Both the position numbers and the translations under genes were made by a program. A stretch of DNA of 64,000 bases from Octadecabacter antarcticus 307 (lineage in GTDB: Bacteria; Pseudomonadota; Alphaproteobacteria; Rhodobacterales; Rhodobacteraceae): the NCBI RefSeq assembly GCF_000155675.2, contig NC_020911.1, positions 3,958,501 to 4,022,500 on the forward strand, given 5' to 3'. The notes under the pieces were generated by a model, which searched no databases, was not told the origin of the DNA, and was given only the letters and a program-made list of their open reading frames with translations. Below, one piece after another: positions 47,243 to 56,649 of the stretch (position 1 is the stretch's first letter; every line of letters starts with the position of its first letter).

Positions 47243-47584
47243 ATTCATCCATTTGGATAGGTTAGCGTCTCCGATGCACCACCATCTAAGCCAAACGCCC
47301 AAATGCGGCACCCGCATCAATTCGCTATCTTCTTACTAAAGGAGAGAGCTATTGGCCAGTAAACATTGCTTAACATTGTGCCAACTAAGGTGCCCAACGC
47401 GTTTCAACGTTCAGCGGAGGCGTTTCCCATCAAAGCTTAGCGTTTCGCGCAAAGACTTCCCGTCATTTTTACAAGACGAAATACAATCGACCCTGAAAAA
47501 TAGGCCTGTAAGGCCATTATTTCGACAGGTCTTATAAATAAAATCATACCAAAAGACCTTTTGTGAATCGCCAGTTTTGCAGAC
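47243..47584. other. Spacer after the response regulator; third TTGGATAGGT motif, otherwise empty
   Basis: Contains TTGGATAGGT at 47253-47262. An imperfect AGGCCTGTAAGGCC dyad is at about 47502. I see no gene; the right edge is the truncated end of IS110 copy C3. Confidence 0.45.
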
Positions 47585-48722
47585 CGAACTTGTCGCGGAA
47601 GCTGTTGGTGCGCTGCAGAATAGCAACCTGTCCAGCCATCCAAAGCGTTCGACGAAGCCGAGCATTGCCATATTTTGACAGTTTGGTTTGCCCTCTGAAT
47701 GTACCTGATTGCATAGTCGCAAGGTCCATTCCACAGAACTTCAAAAACTGCCGGTGATGACGAAAGCGCCGTACATCCCCAGCTTCTGCCAAAATTGTCA
47801 AAGCATTGCGTATTCCGGGGCAATCCGGCCACCCATACCGATTTGATCCGGCCGGGGGTTCCGGGGCATCCGGCCACCCCCCTTTGACCTGATTTAGTGT
47901 GCTGCGAGGCGATCTGTAGCAGGGCTACTCTGACGTTCCTTTTGAACATGCTTATCGCGTCGGAATCTGCGGCAACCGGCAGTCCGACTGATACTTTGGC
48001 AGTCTCGTAGATATCTGAAAGTAAACGCTCTTTTGCAACCTTGAGGCCCACCACATCCCAAGCGTCAGCGATGAATGCCTCCTTGCTCATGGCTGAGATC
48101 AAGTGTGGTGACGGATAACGTTCAAGGAAAGCAAAGAACCAGTCACTGCGAGAACTGCGAGAACTGCGATGGAAACGATCAGCTTCAGGAAAATACAGCG
48201 GCAGATAATGGGTTAAAACTCGGTGCCACAACTCGGTGCCACAACTCGGTGCCACAACTCGGTCTTCGACTTGGATACGATGTCATGCGTTTTGGAACGC
48301 TCTTGGATGTCGTTAGTGCCACGCACGAGGGGGTCATGATAAAACTGCTCGTTCCCGATCTCCATCATGTGAAGAATGACCTGGGCATCCTTAGGGTCGT
48401 TTTTGTCCCAACTGTTGTGCAAGGCCTCTCGCGTTCTGGCCAGGGCCACAGATGACACCAACTTCAACTCAAAACCTGCTGCGGCAAGATGATAAGCCAA
48501 GGCACGGTGATAATTACCCGTTGCTTCAAAAGCTACACGGACAGGGCGGCCGTAGCAGGCAAGCGATGTGATTAGACGATTGAAGTCGTCTAGCTGGTTC
48601 AGAACAGTCAAACGACGGCAGCGCTTCTTGTCCGCAATAGCAATGAGAACTTCGTCGCGGGCCTTCGAGATATCGATGGCCACCAAAACGGGCGCAGTTT
48701 GTGTAATAATGATATCGGTCAT
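47585..48722 (-). pseudogene. IS110-family DEDD transposase, broken and truncated (copy C3)
   Basis: Same 13-bp triplication and IS21-type relic (47807-47883) as C1/C2. The C-terminal Tnp20 region ends at LQRTNSFRDKF because of the left truncation. Confidence 0.82.
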
Positions 48723-48724
48723 AG

Positions 48725-48856
48725 TTGGTCTCCTTTGCGGTGTGGTTTGTACAAAACCACCGTAGGGACCTGAGGCAAAGCTATGACCACCTGCTGCGTT
48801 ATTTGGGGCTGCGCAGGCAGTCATAGCCTTAAATTAGCGATATTCCGAAGGTGTTA
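48725..48856 (-). ncRNA. Candidate IS110 bridge RNA (copy C3)
   Basis: Same structure as C2; one outer base pair is lost (AAGCTATGAC instead of CGGCTATGAC on the plus strand). The loop carries the AAATAACG form. Confidence 0.45.
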
Positions 48857-48932
48857 TGGGCCGGAATACATCAGTGGGAAGCTGCAGGAATGGGCTGAAA
48901 AACAAGGTATTACCATCCAGTATATCCAACCG

Positions 48933-48969
48933 CACTCTCATGCATGTAAACATGCATTGCCGCGCAATG
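48933..48969 (+). repeat. Transposase-borne hairpin repeat T31 (37 nt)
   Basis: CTCTC, stem ATGCATGT / ACATGCAT with AA loop, then TGCCGCGCAATG. It splits IQP from GKPQQ; net 37 nt. Confidence 0.92.
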
Positions 48970-49104
48970 GGAAAGCCGCAACAGACCACTTGCATCGAGC
49001 GCTATAACCGCGCGGTTAGGCATGAATGGCTGGACCAACATATCATTGAAAACATACCGGAGGCGCAAGACTTCGCCACACAATGGCTATGGACTTACAA
49101 CAAT

Positions 49105-49144
49105 CCCTCTCGGGAGCATACTTCGTATGCCCTGCCGGGCAGTG
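49105..49144 (+). repeat. Transposase-borne hairpin repeat T32 (40 nt)
   Basis: CCCTCTC, stem GGGaGCATAC / GTATGCCC with TTC loop, then TGCCGGGCAGTG. It splits TYNN from DRPNMG; same site as T39. Confidence 0.92.
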
Positions 49145-49514
49145 GACCGCCCCAATATGGGCATGGGCGGCACAACACCCGCCCAGAAACTAAAGATGGC
49201 CGCGTAAGTTCTACTGCACCACCCCGTTAGAAATGGGGGGGGCTACCATGTTCACAGTCCTGGTTCGCTTTGCTTTTGATGTATCGGGAATCGTTTTGTG
49301 CATTGCTTCGCTCCTAAGATGTTCAATTTGGAGTAAGTTGAGTACCGCGAAAAAATCCATTTTGGATACTAAAACATCCAAAATGGATGTAAAGTGCAGC
49401 ATCAAGAGGCCGATAAATTAGGGGATGATGTGGGGTAGGTTGCACCAGAATGATTCTCTGGGCTGTGAGGACAGCGGCGACCGCTTACAACTTAAGAGTC
49501 TGGGAGGACCCACT

Positions 49515-50468
49515 ATGAATTTCACCACAAAAGCAGCACTCGTCTGCACAACTGCGCTTCTTGGCACCGCTGCCGCAGCGGAGACGATGACAATCGGTAT
49601 CACCCAAAACAACGTCGGTGTAGACAGCTACCAAACAACATATGAGCAGTCGTTTATCGCTGCTGCAGAAGCCAATCCTGATGTTGAAGTCGTGGTTTTG
49701 GATGCCGGCGGCGACGTGGCGCGCCAAATTGCCCAAATGGAAGACCTGATCCAACAAGAAGTTGATGCGATCATCATCTGGCCAACCAACGGCGAAGCAG
49801 TGATCCCAGCCGTGCGCAAAGCGTTTCAGGCGGGTATCCCTGTGGTCGTGACGAATTCCAACATCGCCGAAGCCGGCTTTGAATTTGTCTCGTCCTTCTC
49901 TGGCCCTGACAACATCACGCAGGGTTCACGCTCAGCTGAGATAATGTGTGAGCGTTTCACTGCACTCGGCATCCAAGGCGACGCACGCGTTGTGCAAATC
50001 TCTGGTCAGCCTGGCTACACAACGGCCATCGAGCGCGCCAAAGGCTTTGAAGATCGCCTTCCCGAAGTTTGCCCGAACGTCACGCTTGTTGAAACACAGC
50101 CTGGCGATTGGAACCGCGAAAAGTCCCAGCAGGTCATGGAAGCGTTTCTTGTGAAGTATGACGACATCGACGGCGTTTACGCTGGTGACGACAACATGGG
50201 CGTAGGCGCATTGAATGCCGCAAACGCGGCAGGCCGCACAGACGGTATCACGTTTGTGGGCGCTACAAACTTCGCAGTCGGCTACGAGGCCATGGGCCGT
50301 GGCGAATATTGGGGTTCGATCTATCAGTCCCCAGTTGACGACGCAGAAGCTGCTTTGAAAACTGCTTTGGATCTCCTTGCAGGCGAAGAGCTGCCGTTCC
50401 TGAACTACTTCGACACACCGAAGATCACGCAGGACAACATGGGCGATTACACCAAGCCTGTATTCTAA
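49515..50468 (+). CDS. Periplasmic sugar-binding protein of a ribose-type ABC importer
   Basis: A 317-residue type I periplasmic binding protein (RbsB-like). Signal peptide (TTKAALVCTTALLGTAAAAE), then ITQNNVGVDSYQTTYEQSF, IAQMEDLIQQEVDAIIIWPTNGEAVIP, and DGVYAGDDNMGVGALNAANAAG, where family members hold hinge and ligand residues. Start ATG at 49515, with GGGAGGAC upstream; the frame opens earlier but adds no signal sequence. It heads a transporter operon; the ligand may be a pentose or polyol, given the dehydrogenase next to it. Confidence 0.9.
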   Translation: MNFTTKAALVCTTALLGTAAAAETMTIGITQNNVGVDSYQTTYEQSFIAAAEANPDVEVVVLDAGGDVARQIAQMEDLIQQEVDAIIIWPTNGEAVIPAVRKAFQAGIPVVVTNSNIAEAGFEFVSSFSGPDNITQGSRSAEIMCERFTALGIQGDARVVQISGQPGYTTAIERAKGFEDRLPEVCPNVTLVETQPGDWNREKSQQVMEAFLVKYDDIDGVYAGDDNMGVGALNAANAAGRTDGITFVGATNFAVGYEAMGRGEYWGSIYQSPVDDAEAALKTALDLLAGEELPFLNYFDTPKITQDNMGDYTKPVF

Positions 50469-50483
50469 AAGAGCCTCATACTG

Positions 50484-50515
50484 AATGCGCGGGGCGGGCA
50501 CCCGCCCCGCGCATT
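50484..50515 (+). terminator. Perfect 15-bp hairpin between binding protein and downstream genes
   Basis: AATGCGCGGGGCGGG and its exact complement are separated by CA, with no T-tract. This is typical of stabilising or attenuating hairpins that raise binding-protein mRNA relative to the rest of the operon. Confidence 0.7.
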
Positions 50516-50559
50516 GCGACTAAAATCCACAAAATTATTTTCGAATGGGGAGGGGCACC

Positions 50560-51357
50560 ATGGGGCGTGTTTCGGGCCGATCCTGTATTGTTACAGGGGC
50601 CGCACAAGGTATCGGGCGTGCCATCGGGGAGTCGCTTTTAGATGAAGGCGCTGACGTTTGTTTCGCCGACATCAATGCGGAGCGGTTGGGCGATGTTGTT
50701 GAAGCCAATGCAACCCGCGCCGCCAATACTGGCGCCAAGATCACGCATTACCCTGTTGATGTAGCCAACCGCGAACAAGTCCGTGCCATGATTGACCACA
50801 CTGTGTCAGTCTTCGGCAAACTGGATGTCAAATTCAATAATGCGGGCGTGAACCGCCCAATGAATTTTCTTGATGTGACGGAGGCGAACTGGAAGTTCAT
50901 TATGGATATCAATGGCCTTGGTGTGCTGATTGGCATGCAAGAAGCTGCTCGTCAGATGATTGCCCAAGGGCATGGCGGTAAGATCATTAACACCGCCTCC
51001 GTCGCCAGCCGTCAGGGATACGACAACGTCGCCCCGTATTGTGCCAGTAAATGGGCCGTCGTGTCGTTGACCCAATCGGGCGCGCGCGATCTGGCCAAGC
51101 ATGCCATTACCGTCACCGGCTTTGCACCGGGCGTCGTGGCGACCGAAATGTGGGACCAAGTGGATCAAGATTTGATGGCAATCGGCGCGTCTGAACGCCC
51201 CGGCCAAGCGATGGAAGAATTCTCAACCGACATCCTGAAAGGCCGCGTGGCCACACCAGATGACATCACCGGAACAACCACTTTTCTGGCATCAAAAGAC
51301 AGTGACTATATGACTGGCCAAATCATCATGATCGACGGAGGCATGACGCTGGTTTAG
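50560..51357 (+). CDS. Short-chain dehydrogenase/reductase, probable polyol/sugar dehydrogenase
   Basis: A 265-residue classical SDR. Cofactor motif TGAAQGIG (about residue 14), NNAG (about 87), catalytic Ser in ASVAS and YCASK (Tyr/Lys) near residue 155, and a C-terminal DGGMTLV. DINAERL after the second strand suggests NAD preference. Sits between the binding protein and the permeases with the same orientation, so it probably oxidises the imported substrate. Start ATG has GGGGAGGGGC upstream. Confidence 0.88.
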   Translation: MGRVSGRSCIVTGAAQGIGRAIGESLLDEGADVCFADINAERLGDVVEANATRAANTGAKITHYPVDVANREQVRAMIDHTVSVFGKLDVKFNNAGVNRPMNFLDVTEANWKFIMDINGLGVLIGMQEAARQMIAQGHGGKIINTASVASRQGYDNVAPYCASKWAVVSLTQSGARDLAKHAITVTGFAPGVVATEMWDQVDQDLMAIGASERPGQAMEEFSTDILKGRVATPDDITGTTTFLASKDSDYMTGQIIMIDGGMTLV

Positions 51358-51412
51358 CGTTACGCATCAACCCCAAAGGGGCGTCTGCTAAGGCAGGCGA
51401 AAGGGAGGACCA

Positions 51413-52387
51413 ATGGCCGGAATGTCAAAAGCACAGATTGGCGGCATCTTAGCGCGGCAAGGTATCTTGATCGCCTTCGCACTTTTTATCATTGGCTTCA
51501 CGCTGGCCAACGAAAAATTCCTGAGCGCTGATAACGTGCTGAGCGTCGTGCGTTCGTCCGCAATTTTAGGCGTCATGGCGTTGGGGGTTACATTCGTGGT
51601 CATCAGCGGCAATCTGGACCTGTCCGTCGGGTCGATGATGTCTTTTTCCACCATCGTTGTGCTGGATTTGCACGACAAGGTCGGCCCCGCAATCGCCATC
51701 CCGCTGATGTTTGCTATGACCATCGCGCTGGGGGCGCTGATCGGGTTTCTTGTCGGCTACCTCAAGCTCAATTCACTCATCGTCACGCTTGGCATGTTGT
51801 CGGCGATCCACGGGCTTACGCTGACCTATTCGGGTGGCAAAAATATGGATATTGTCGACAAACAAGGCACGTGGTTCAGCGTCTTCGGGCAGGGCACGGC
51901 GCTGGGTATTCCGGTGCCGATTATTATGTTCCTATTGGTGGCTGCCTTCCTGGGCTTGGTGCTGGCGAGGACCCCATTTGGGCGCAAAGTCTATGCGGTG
52001 GGTGGCAACGGCACGGCGGCGACGTTCTCCGGTATCCCGCGCGCGCGCACTGTATTTTATTGCTACGTCATCTCTGCGGCCTGCGTCGCGACGGCGGGAC
52101 TGATCCAAGCCAGCCGTTCGATGGGGTCACAAAATACTGTTGGGCAGGGGTTGGAACTTGAAGTTCTGGCGGCTGTCATCCTTGGCGGTGCGTCCCTGCT
52201 TGGCGGGTCCGGTACAATTTTCAAAACGCTCATCGGGGTGTTGATCCTTGGGTTTATCCAAAATGGTCTGCTGCTCGTGGGGCTTCAGTTCTACGTCCAG
52301 TTCGTTGTGACGTGGGTCATCATCATCCTTGCAGTCTGGCTCGATATAGCAGCCAAGCGCGGCAAGTTCTGGTCAACGATCGCTTAG
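51413..52387 (+). CDS. Ribose-type ABC transporter permease 1
   Basis: A 324-residue RbsC/BPD_transp_2-type inner-membrane permease of eight to ten helices. The conserved VVISGNLDLSVGSMMSFS cluster after the second helix and the GASLLGGSGT loop (about residue 262), which contacts the ATPase, are present. Pairs with the next gene, so the channel is probably a heterodimer rather than the usual RbsC homodimer. Confidence 0.9.
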   Translation: MAGMSKAQIGGILARQGILIAFALFIIGFTLANEKFLSADNVLSVVRSSAILGVMALGVTFVVISGNLDLSVGSMMSFSTIVVLDLHDKVGPAIAIPLMFAMTIALGALIGFLVGYLKLNSLIVTLGMLSAIHGLTLTYSGGKNMDIVDKQGTWFSVFGQGTALGIPVPIIMFLLVAAFLGLVLARTPFGRKVYAVGGNGTAATFSGIPRARTVFYCYVISAACVATAGLIQASRSMGSQNTVGQGLELEVLAAVILGGASLLGGSGTIFKTLIGVLILGFIQNGLLLVGLQFYVQFVVTWVIIILAVWLDIAAKRGKFWSTIA

Positions 52388-52400
52388 GGGGGCGGGACAC

Positions 52401-53402
52401 ATGCAAGCTGGAAAACTCTCAACCTATTTAAGCAAAGGCGCCATTTGGGGCTTCATCGTGCTGGAACTGATCTTCTTTTCCGTTGCAGGCGAATTCCTGT
52501 CGATCACAGACAAGGCGTTCATGGATATCGACAACATGCTGTTGTTGCTAAAGCAATCTGCCCCCATCGGCATCATTGCGATTGGCATGACCATTATCAT
52601 GATCAACGGTAACATCGACCTGAGCGTCGGGGCGATCTTTGCCCTGTCGGGGATAATTTTACTGGATTCCATGACGTGGCCGATCTTTGCGGGCCTTGGC
52701 AATTGGGTGATCCCTGTCTCATGGCTGCTGGCCCTGCTGACGGGAATTACACTGGGGTTCATCAACGGTCTGATCGTGTGGAAAACTGGCGTTGATGCCT
52801 TCATCGTGACACTTGGCTCCATGCTTGGCTATCGCGGGCTGGTGTTCATGTATAACGGTGAAAATCCCACATCACACCTGAACTGGACGCTGGTGGATTT
52901 CGCGGAACTTGAGTTTCTGGGGCTGCACACGGCGACGTGGTTCTTGCTGATTGTTACGGCGATCATCTGGTTTATCATGACCCGCACAGTCCACGGTCGA
53001 AACGCTTATGCCATTGGTGACAACCGCGAGGCGGCCGTAAATGCGGGCATCCGCGTCGGACCCCATATGCTAATCAACTTCATGATCATCGGATTTCTGG
53101 CCGCGCTGTCTGCGGTGGTATTTTATTCGGAAAGTGGATCGGTAAATCCCAACGACGGCCAGCTCTATGAACTTTGGGTCATCACAGCCGTTGTTCTTGG
53201 TGGCACCAAGCTGACGGGTGGCGCGGGGTCGATCATTTCGACTTTTGGCGGGGTCATCGCGATCCAGCTGTTGCGCAAGGGTCTGGGCCATATCGGGGCG
53301 GATACATCGACTGTGAACCTCGTGATCGGGATCATCTTGATCGCTGTGCTGATCCTTGATCGCCAGTTGAACGCCAAAGGCAAAGAGGAGTTGAAGATAT
53401 GA
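52401..53402 (+). CDS. Ribose-type ABC transporter permease 2
   Basis: A 333-residue RbsC-like permease with IIMINGNIDLSVGAIFALSG and a VVLGGTKLTGGAGS loop equivalent to its neighbour. Clearly homologous to the first permease but diverged, supporting a two-permease importer. 13-nt gap upstream; its stop overlaps the ATPase start (ATGA). Confidence 0.9.
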   Translation: MQAGKLSTYLSKGAIWGFIVLELIFFSVAGEFLSITDKAFMDIDNMLLLLKQSAPIGIIAIGMTIIMINGNIDLSVGAIFALSGIILLDSMTWPIFAGLGNWVIPVSWLLALLTGITLGFINGLIVWKTGVDAFIVTLGSMLGYRGLVFMYNGENPTSHLNWTLVDFAELEFLGLHTATWFLLIVTAIIWFIMTRTVHGRNAYAIGDNREAAVNAGIRVGPHMLINFMIIGFLAALSAVVFYSESGSVNPNDGQLYELWVITAVVLGGTKLTGGAGSIISTFGGVIAIQLLRKGLGHIGADTSTVNLVIGIILIAVLILDRQLNAKGKEELKI

Positions 53403-54910
53403 GTGATCAAATCCCCGCCCTCCGCCTTGAAGGGATCGTCAAAACCTTCCCCGGTGTGCGCGCGCTTGACGGCGTGTCGTTCGACGTGATGCCCGGTGAA
53501 GTCCATGCGTTGATGGGCGAAAACGGTGCTGGAAAATCGACTTTGATGAAGGTCCTTGGTGGTATCTATCAGCCCAACGAAGGCCAAATTATCGTCAATG
53601 AGACCCCCGTTGTTATGGCCTCACCGCTTGAGGCAAAGGCGAAGGGGATCTTGTTCATTCACCAAGAACTCAGCCTCGCGCAGGAATTGTCTGTGGCCGA
53701 AAATGTCTATCTGGGTGAACTGCCGTTGAAACGTTTTGGCCGCGTCGATTGGGCGTCGCTTTATGCGAAAACGGACGAAATTCTTGCCCGCTTAAACGTC
53801 GGGTTCAATGCAAAAACTATCGTTGGCAGTCTGTCCATCGCCAATCAACAGATGGTCGAAATTGCGCGTGCACTGACTGTCGATGCCAAAGCCGTGATTT
53901 TTGACGAACCGACAGCATCCCTGACAGACGCAGAAAAGGTCGTGTTGTTTGATGTCATCACCGACCTCAAATCCCGCGGGGTGGGCATCATCTATATCTC
54001 CCATCGGATGGAAGAGATTTTCAAGATCACCGACCGCATTAGCGTGCTGCGCGACGGTCAACATACCGGCACTGCGATCACTGCTGAAACCGATGAAGAT
54101 CAGGTGACGCAAATGATGATCGGGCGAAAGCTCGATCTGTCGCGCAACGCCGTCCATCACGAATTGGGGGATGTCGCGCTGGAAGTCCGTGGGTTGTCGT
54201 GTGGCGATCTGTTCCACGACATCAGCTTTGAGGTCAGGCGCGGCGAAGTCTTGGGGTTTTACGGTCTTGTCGGCGCGGGCCGTACAGAGATTGCCGAGAC
54301 ATTGTTCGGCCTGCGCGACCCCAGTGCGGGCACGATCTTGCTGAACGGGCAAGAAACGCGGATCGCGTCGCCAATCGACGCTATTTCGCGCGGCATTTCT
54401 TTGGTCCCCGAAGACCGAAAGGGGCAGGGCCTCGTGCTTGGGATGAACTGTCGTGACAACATGACGTTGCCACAGGTCGATACCCTCAAATCCGGTCCTT
54501 TCGTTGCGCCGGGCGCAGAAAATGCGATCTTTGATAAATACAAAGACCGTCTCGATATTCGCACACCGGGTTGGAAGCAGACGGTGGGTAATCTGTCAGG
54601 TGGTAATCAGCAAAAGATCGTCATTGGCAAATGGTTGTCGATGCATCCGAGCGTCCTTATCGTAGACGAACCGACGCGCGGCATCGACGTCGGGTCGAAA
54701 TCCGAGATCCACAACCTGATCCGCGAATTGGCAGCGCAAGGCTATGCAGTCATTGTCATCAGTTCGGAAATGCCTGAGGTTTTGCACGTCGCCGACCGTA
54801 TCATCGCGATGTATTCGGGCCGAATTATGCGCACGTTTACGTCCGATGAAGTGACCGAAGACAACCTCATTCAGGCCATCTCGGGCATTACCAACGATAA
54901 GGTGGCGTGA
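53399..54910 (+). CDS. Ribose-type ABC transporter ATP-binding protein
   Basis: A 503-residue duplicated ATPase (RbsA/MglA class). First domain: Walker A GENGAGKST, signature LSIANQQMVEIARAL, Walker B AVIFDEPTASL. Second domain: degenerate Walker A GLVGAGRTE, signature NLSGGNQQKIVIGKWL, Walker B VLIVDEPTRGIDVG. Energises the permease pair. The stop overlaps the next start (TGATG). Confidence 0.93.
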   Translation: MSDQIPALRLEGIVKTFPGVRALDGVSFDVMPGEVHALMGENGAGKSTLMKVLGGIYQPNEGQIIVNETPVVMASPLEAKAKGILFIHQELSLAQELSVAENVYLGELPLKRFGRVDWASLYAKTDEILARLNVGFNAKTIVGSLSIANQQMVEIARALTVDAKAVIFDEPTASLTDAEKVVLFDVITDLKSRGVGIIYISHRMEEIFKITDRISVLRDGQHTGTAITAETDEDQVTQMMIGRKLDLSRNAVHHELGDVALEVRGLSCGDLFHDISFEVRRGEVLGFYGLVGAGRTEIAETLFGLRDPSAGTILLNGQETRIASPIDAISRGISLVPEDRKGQGLVLGMNCRDNMTLPQVDTLKSGPFVAPGAENAIFDKYKDRLDIRTPGWKQTVGNLSGGNQQKIVIGKWLSMHPSVLIVDEPTRGIDVGSKSEIHNLIRELAAQGYAVIVISSEMPEVLHVADRIIAMYSGRIMRTFTSDEVTEDNLIQAISGITNDKVA

Positions 54911-55107
54911 TGCGCATTGGCTTTGCAGGTCTTGGGCGAATGGGTGCACCGATGGCGCGCAATCTGGCAGAGGCTGGCTATGATCTGACGCTGTGGAATA
55001 GATCGGTGGACAAAGCGGATGCGCTCGCGAACGAGATTGGCGCGTCTGTCGCCGTGACCCCGTGTGATTTGTCGCTGAGCTGGTCGGAGATGGCTTTCAT
55101 ATCCTGA
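54910..55107 (+). pseudogene. 6-phosphogluconate/3-hydroxyisobutyrate dehydrogenase-type gene, truncated
   Basis: The first 55 residues read as the Rossmann fold of a beta-hydroxyacid dehydrogenase (GFAGLGRMGAPMARNLAEAG, LTLWNRS). Homology stops after VTPCDLS and the frame ends at residue 65, against about 290 residues in the family. Because it is coupled to the ATPase, it was once the fifth or sixth gene of this catabolic operon. Confidence 0.8.
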
Positions 55108-55226
55108 TCTGACATCAAGTGGATGTCCCGTTCTCGCGGCATTTGTTGGGCTAAACGGACTTAAGACGAAGGGGACAAGATCAAACAATGCCGCTTCTTT
55201 GCCAAATGAGATTTTTGACGGATTGT

Positions 55227-56387
55227 CTACAATGGGACCACAATTCTCTGGTCCTCTTCTGGTGCATCAAGAAGTAGGTGGTTCCCCGCTAGGACCAACA
55301 TATTCGCCGCAGCAATGATATCGCTCTTCGTTTTGTAGCCAATTACATCCTCAATAGGCATATCAATGTGGCGCGCCATCAGCATTGTTTCCTCAGAGGA
55401 AAAGTTCGTCAGGCCACGGGCCACTTCCGTTCCCTGTTCGTCATAGACGTGCAGCACGTCGCCTTTGGTAAAATCGCCTTGGATTGAAATCACGTCTGCT
55501 CTGGTGATCCCACAGTCACCTGCAATCACCGACGCGGCTACTTCGCTTGAAACCACGAGCGTTCCAGAGACCTGCAACCGATTGCTGAGCCAGACCTTGA
55601 GAGGAGATGCCGTTTTACCAGTAACGAGACACCGCGTATATCGGCGCTCATTTTTCAGGACAGACGACACCGGACGTTCAATAATCCCGTCCGCAATAAT
55701 CGTTTCCACACCGGCATTCTGCGCCATGCTGGCTGCCTGCATCTTAGTCAGCATGCCGCCACTGCCAAGCGTACTGACGCCCGTAGTGGATTCCAGGTGC
55801 TCGCTGACGTCTTTAACTTCCGCAATGAACTTTGCATTTGGGTCCGATGGATCGCGATCATACAGTCCCTCAACGCTGGTCAGGATGATCAACACATCGG
55901 CCTCGATCATCTGGGCTACTTTGGCTGACAGGCGGTCGTTATCCCCTACTCGCAAATCGTGGGTCGCCACGGAATCGTTCTCGTTGATGATCGGCATGAT
56001 GTCGCTTTCGAACAACCGTGACATGGTGTTCTTGATGTTCAAAAAGCGCCGTCTTTCTTCCATGTCTCCAGCGGTCACAAGCATCTGCCCAACGTCCATT
56101 CCATGTTCTGACGCGACTTGACGGTAGGCGTTCATCAGCAGTGGTTGACCGCATGCAGCGGCTGCCTGTTTGTCCATAATACCCGCATCTTCGGGACGTT
56201 TACCAATCATATTCAACCCCAAGGCCACCGAACCAGAGGATGTGAGAATGATGTCGTAGCCTTCTTTTTGCAGCTGTGCGAGGTCGCTCATCAAGCCGTT
56301 CATAAAGGCATATCGAAGGGTGAGCCTTTCACTGTTTGCCAACAGGCTGGATCCGATCTTGACGACGATTTTTTTCTTCTTGGGCAC
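55227..56387 (-). CDS. proB: Glutamate 5-kinase
   Basis: A 386-residue kinase phosphorylating glutamate in the first step of proline synthesis. Amino-acid-kinase fold with KIGSSLLAN near the N-terminus, SSGSVALG, INENDSVA and VGDNDRLSAKVA, and GSGGMLTKMQAA; a C-terminal PUA domain from about residue 285. It is divergently placed from proC-proA across a 262-nt spacer that presumably holds both promoters. Confidence 0.93.
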   Translation of the reverse strand: MPKKKKIVVKIGSSLLANSERLTLRYAFMNGLMSDLAQLQKEGYDIILTSSGSVALGLNMIGKRPEDAGIMDKQAAAACGQPLLMNAYRQVASEHGMDVGQMLVTAGDMEERRRFLNIKNTMSRLFESDIMPIINENDSVATHDLRVGDNDRLSAKVAQMIEADVLIILTSVEGLYDRDPSDPNAKFIAEVKDVSEHLESTTGVSTLGSGGMLTKMQAASMAQNAGVETIIADGIIERPVSSVLKNERRYTRCLVTGKTASPLKVWLSNRLQVSGTLVVSSEVAASVIAGDCGITRADVISIQGDFTKGDVLHVYDEQGTEVARGLTNFSSEETMLMARHIDMPIEDVIGYKTKSDIIAAANMLVLAGNHLLLDAPEEDQRIVVPL

Positions 56388-56649
56388 AATGACCTCCAGT
56401 AACTTTCTGATTTAGAATGTAAGTTCAGGGGCTATTTGCGTCATGCGACGCCGCCCTGTAGCTCTGCTCACTCTAATGATTCGCCGACATATAACATGCA
56501 CCCGACGTGGGAATGCAAATAGGTCGCCGCCCAACATGCGGTGCGCGCCGAGGTTTTGGCGAACGGAATGCGATGATGAACGGCCCCGATTGCGTGTGCG
56601 GTACTGCCGCGCGATTTCAGGACAGGCTGTCGAACCAGGAAGAGATAAA

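Larger units (their letters stand above)
47585..48858 (-). mobile_element. IS110-family element, copy C3, truncated at the transposase C-terminus
   Basis: The left 400 bp of the element are missing, replaced by unrelated sequence at 47585. The right end lies at GGTGTTATG followed by GGCCGGAATACATCAG of a different IS3 (type B), so the target is again the DNGPE codons, here in the AATGGG form. Confidence 0.82.
48859..49247 (+). pseudogene. IS3-type B OrfB, C-terminal fragment with two hairpins
   Basis: EYISGKLQEWAEKQGITIQYIQP, then T31, then KPQQTTCIERYNRAVRHEWLDQHIIENIPEAQDFATQWLWTYNN, then T32, then NMGMGGTTPAQKLKMAA in another frame. The Glu of the DDE triad is in the ERYNR context. The end is close to GTTAGAAATGGGGGGGGCTA. 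Confidence 0.82.

Noticed and set aside
54910..55226. Complete dehydrogenase behind the sugar importer
   Set aside because: Only the first 55 residues match the family, then homology and frame end.
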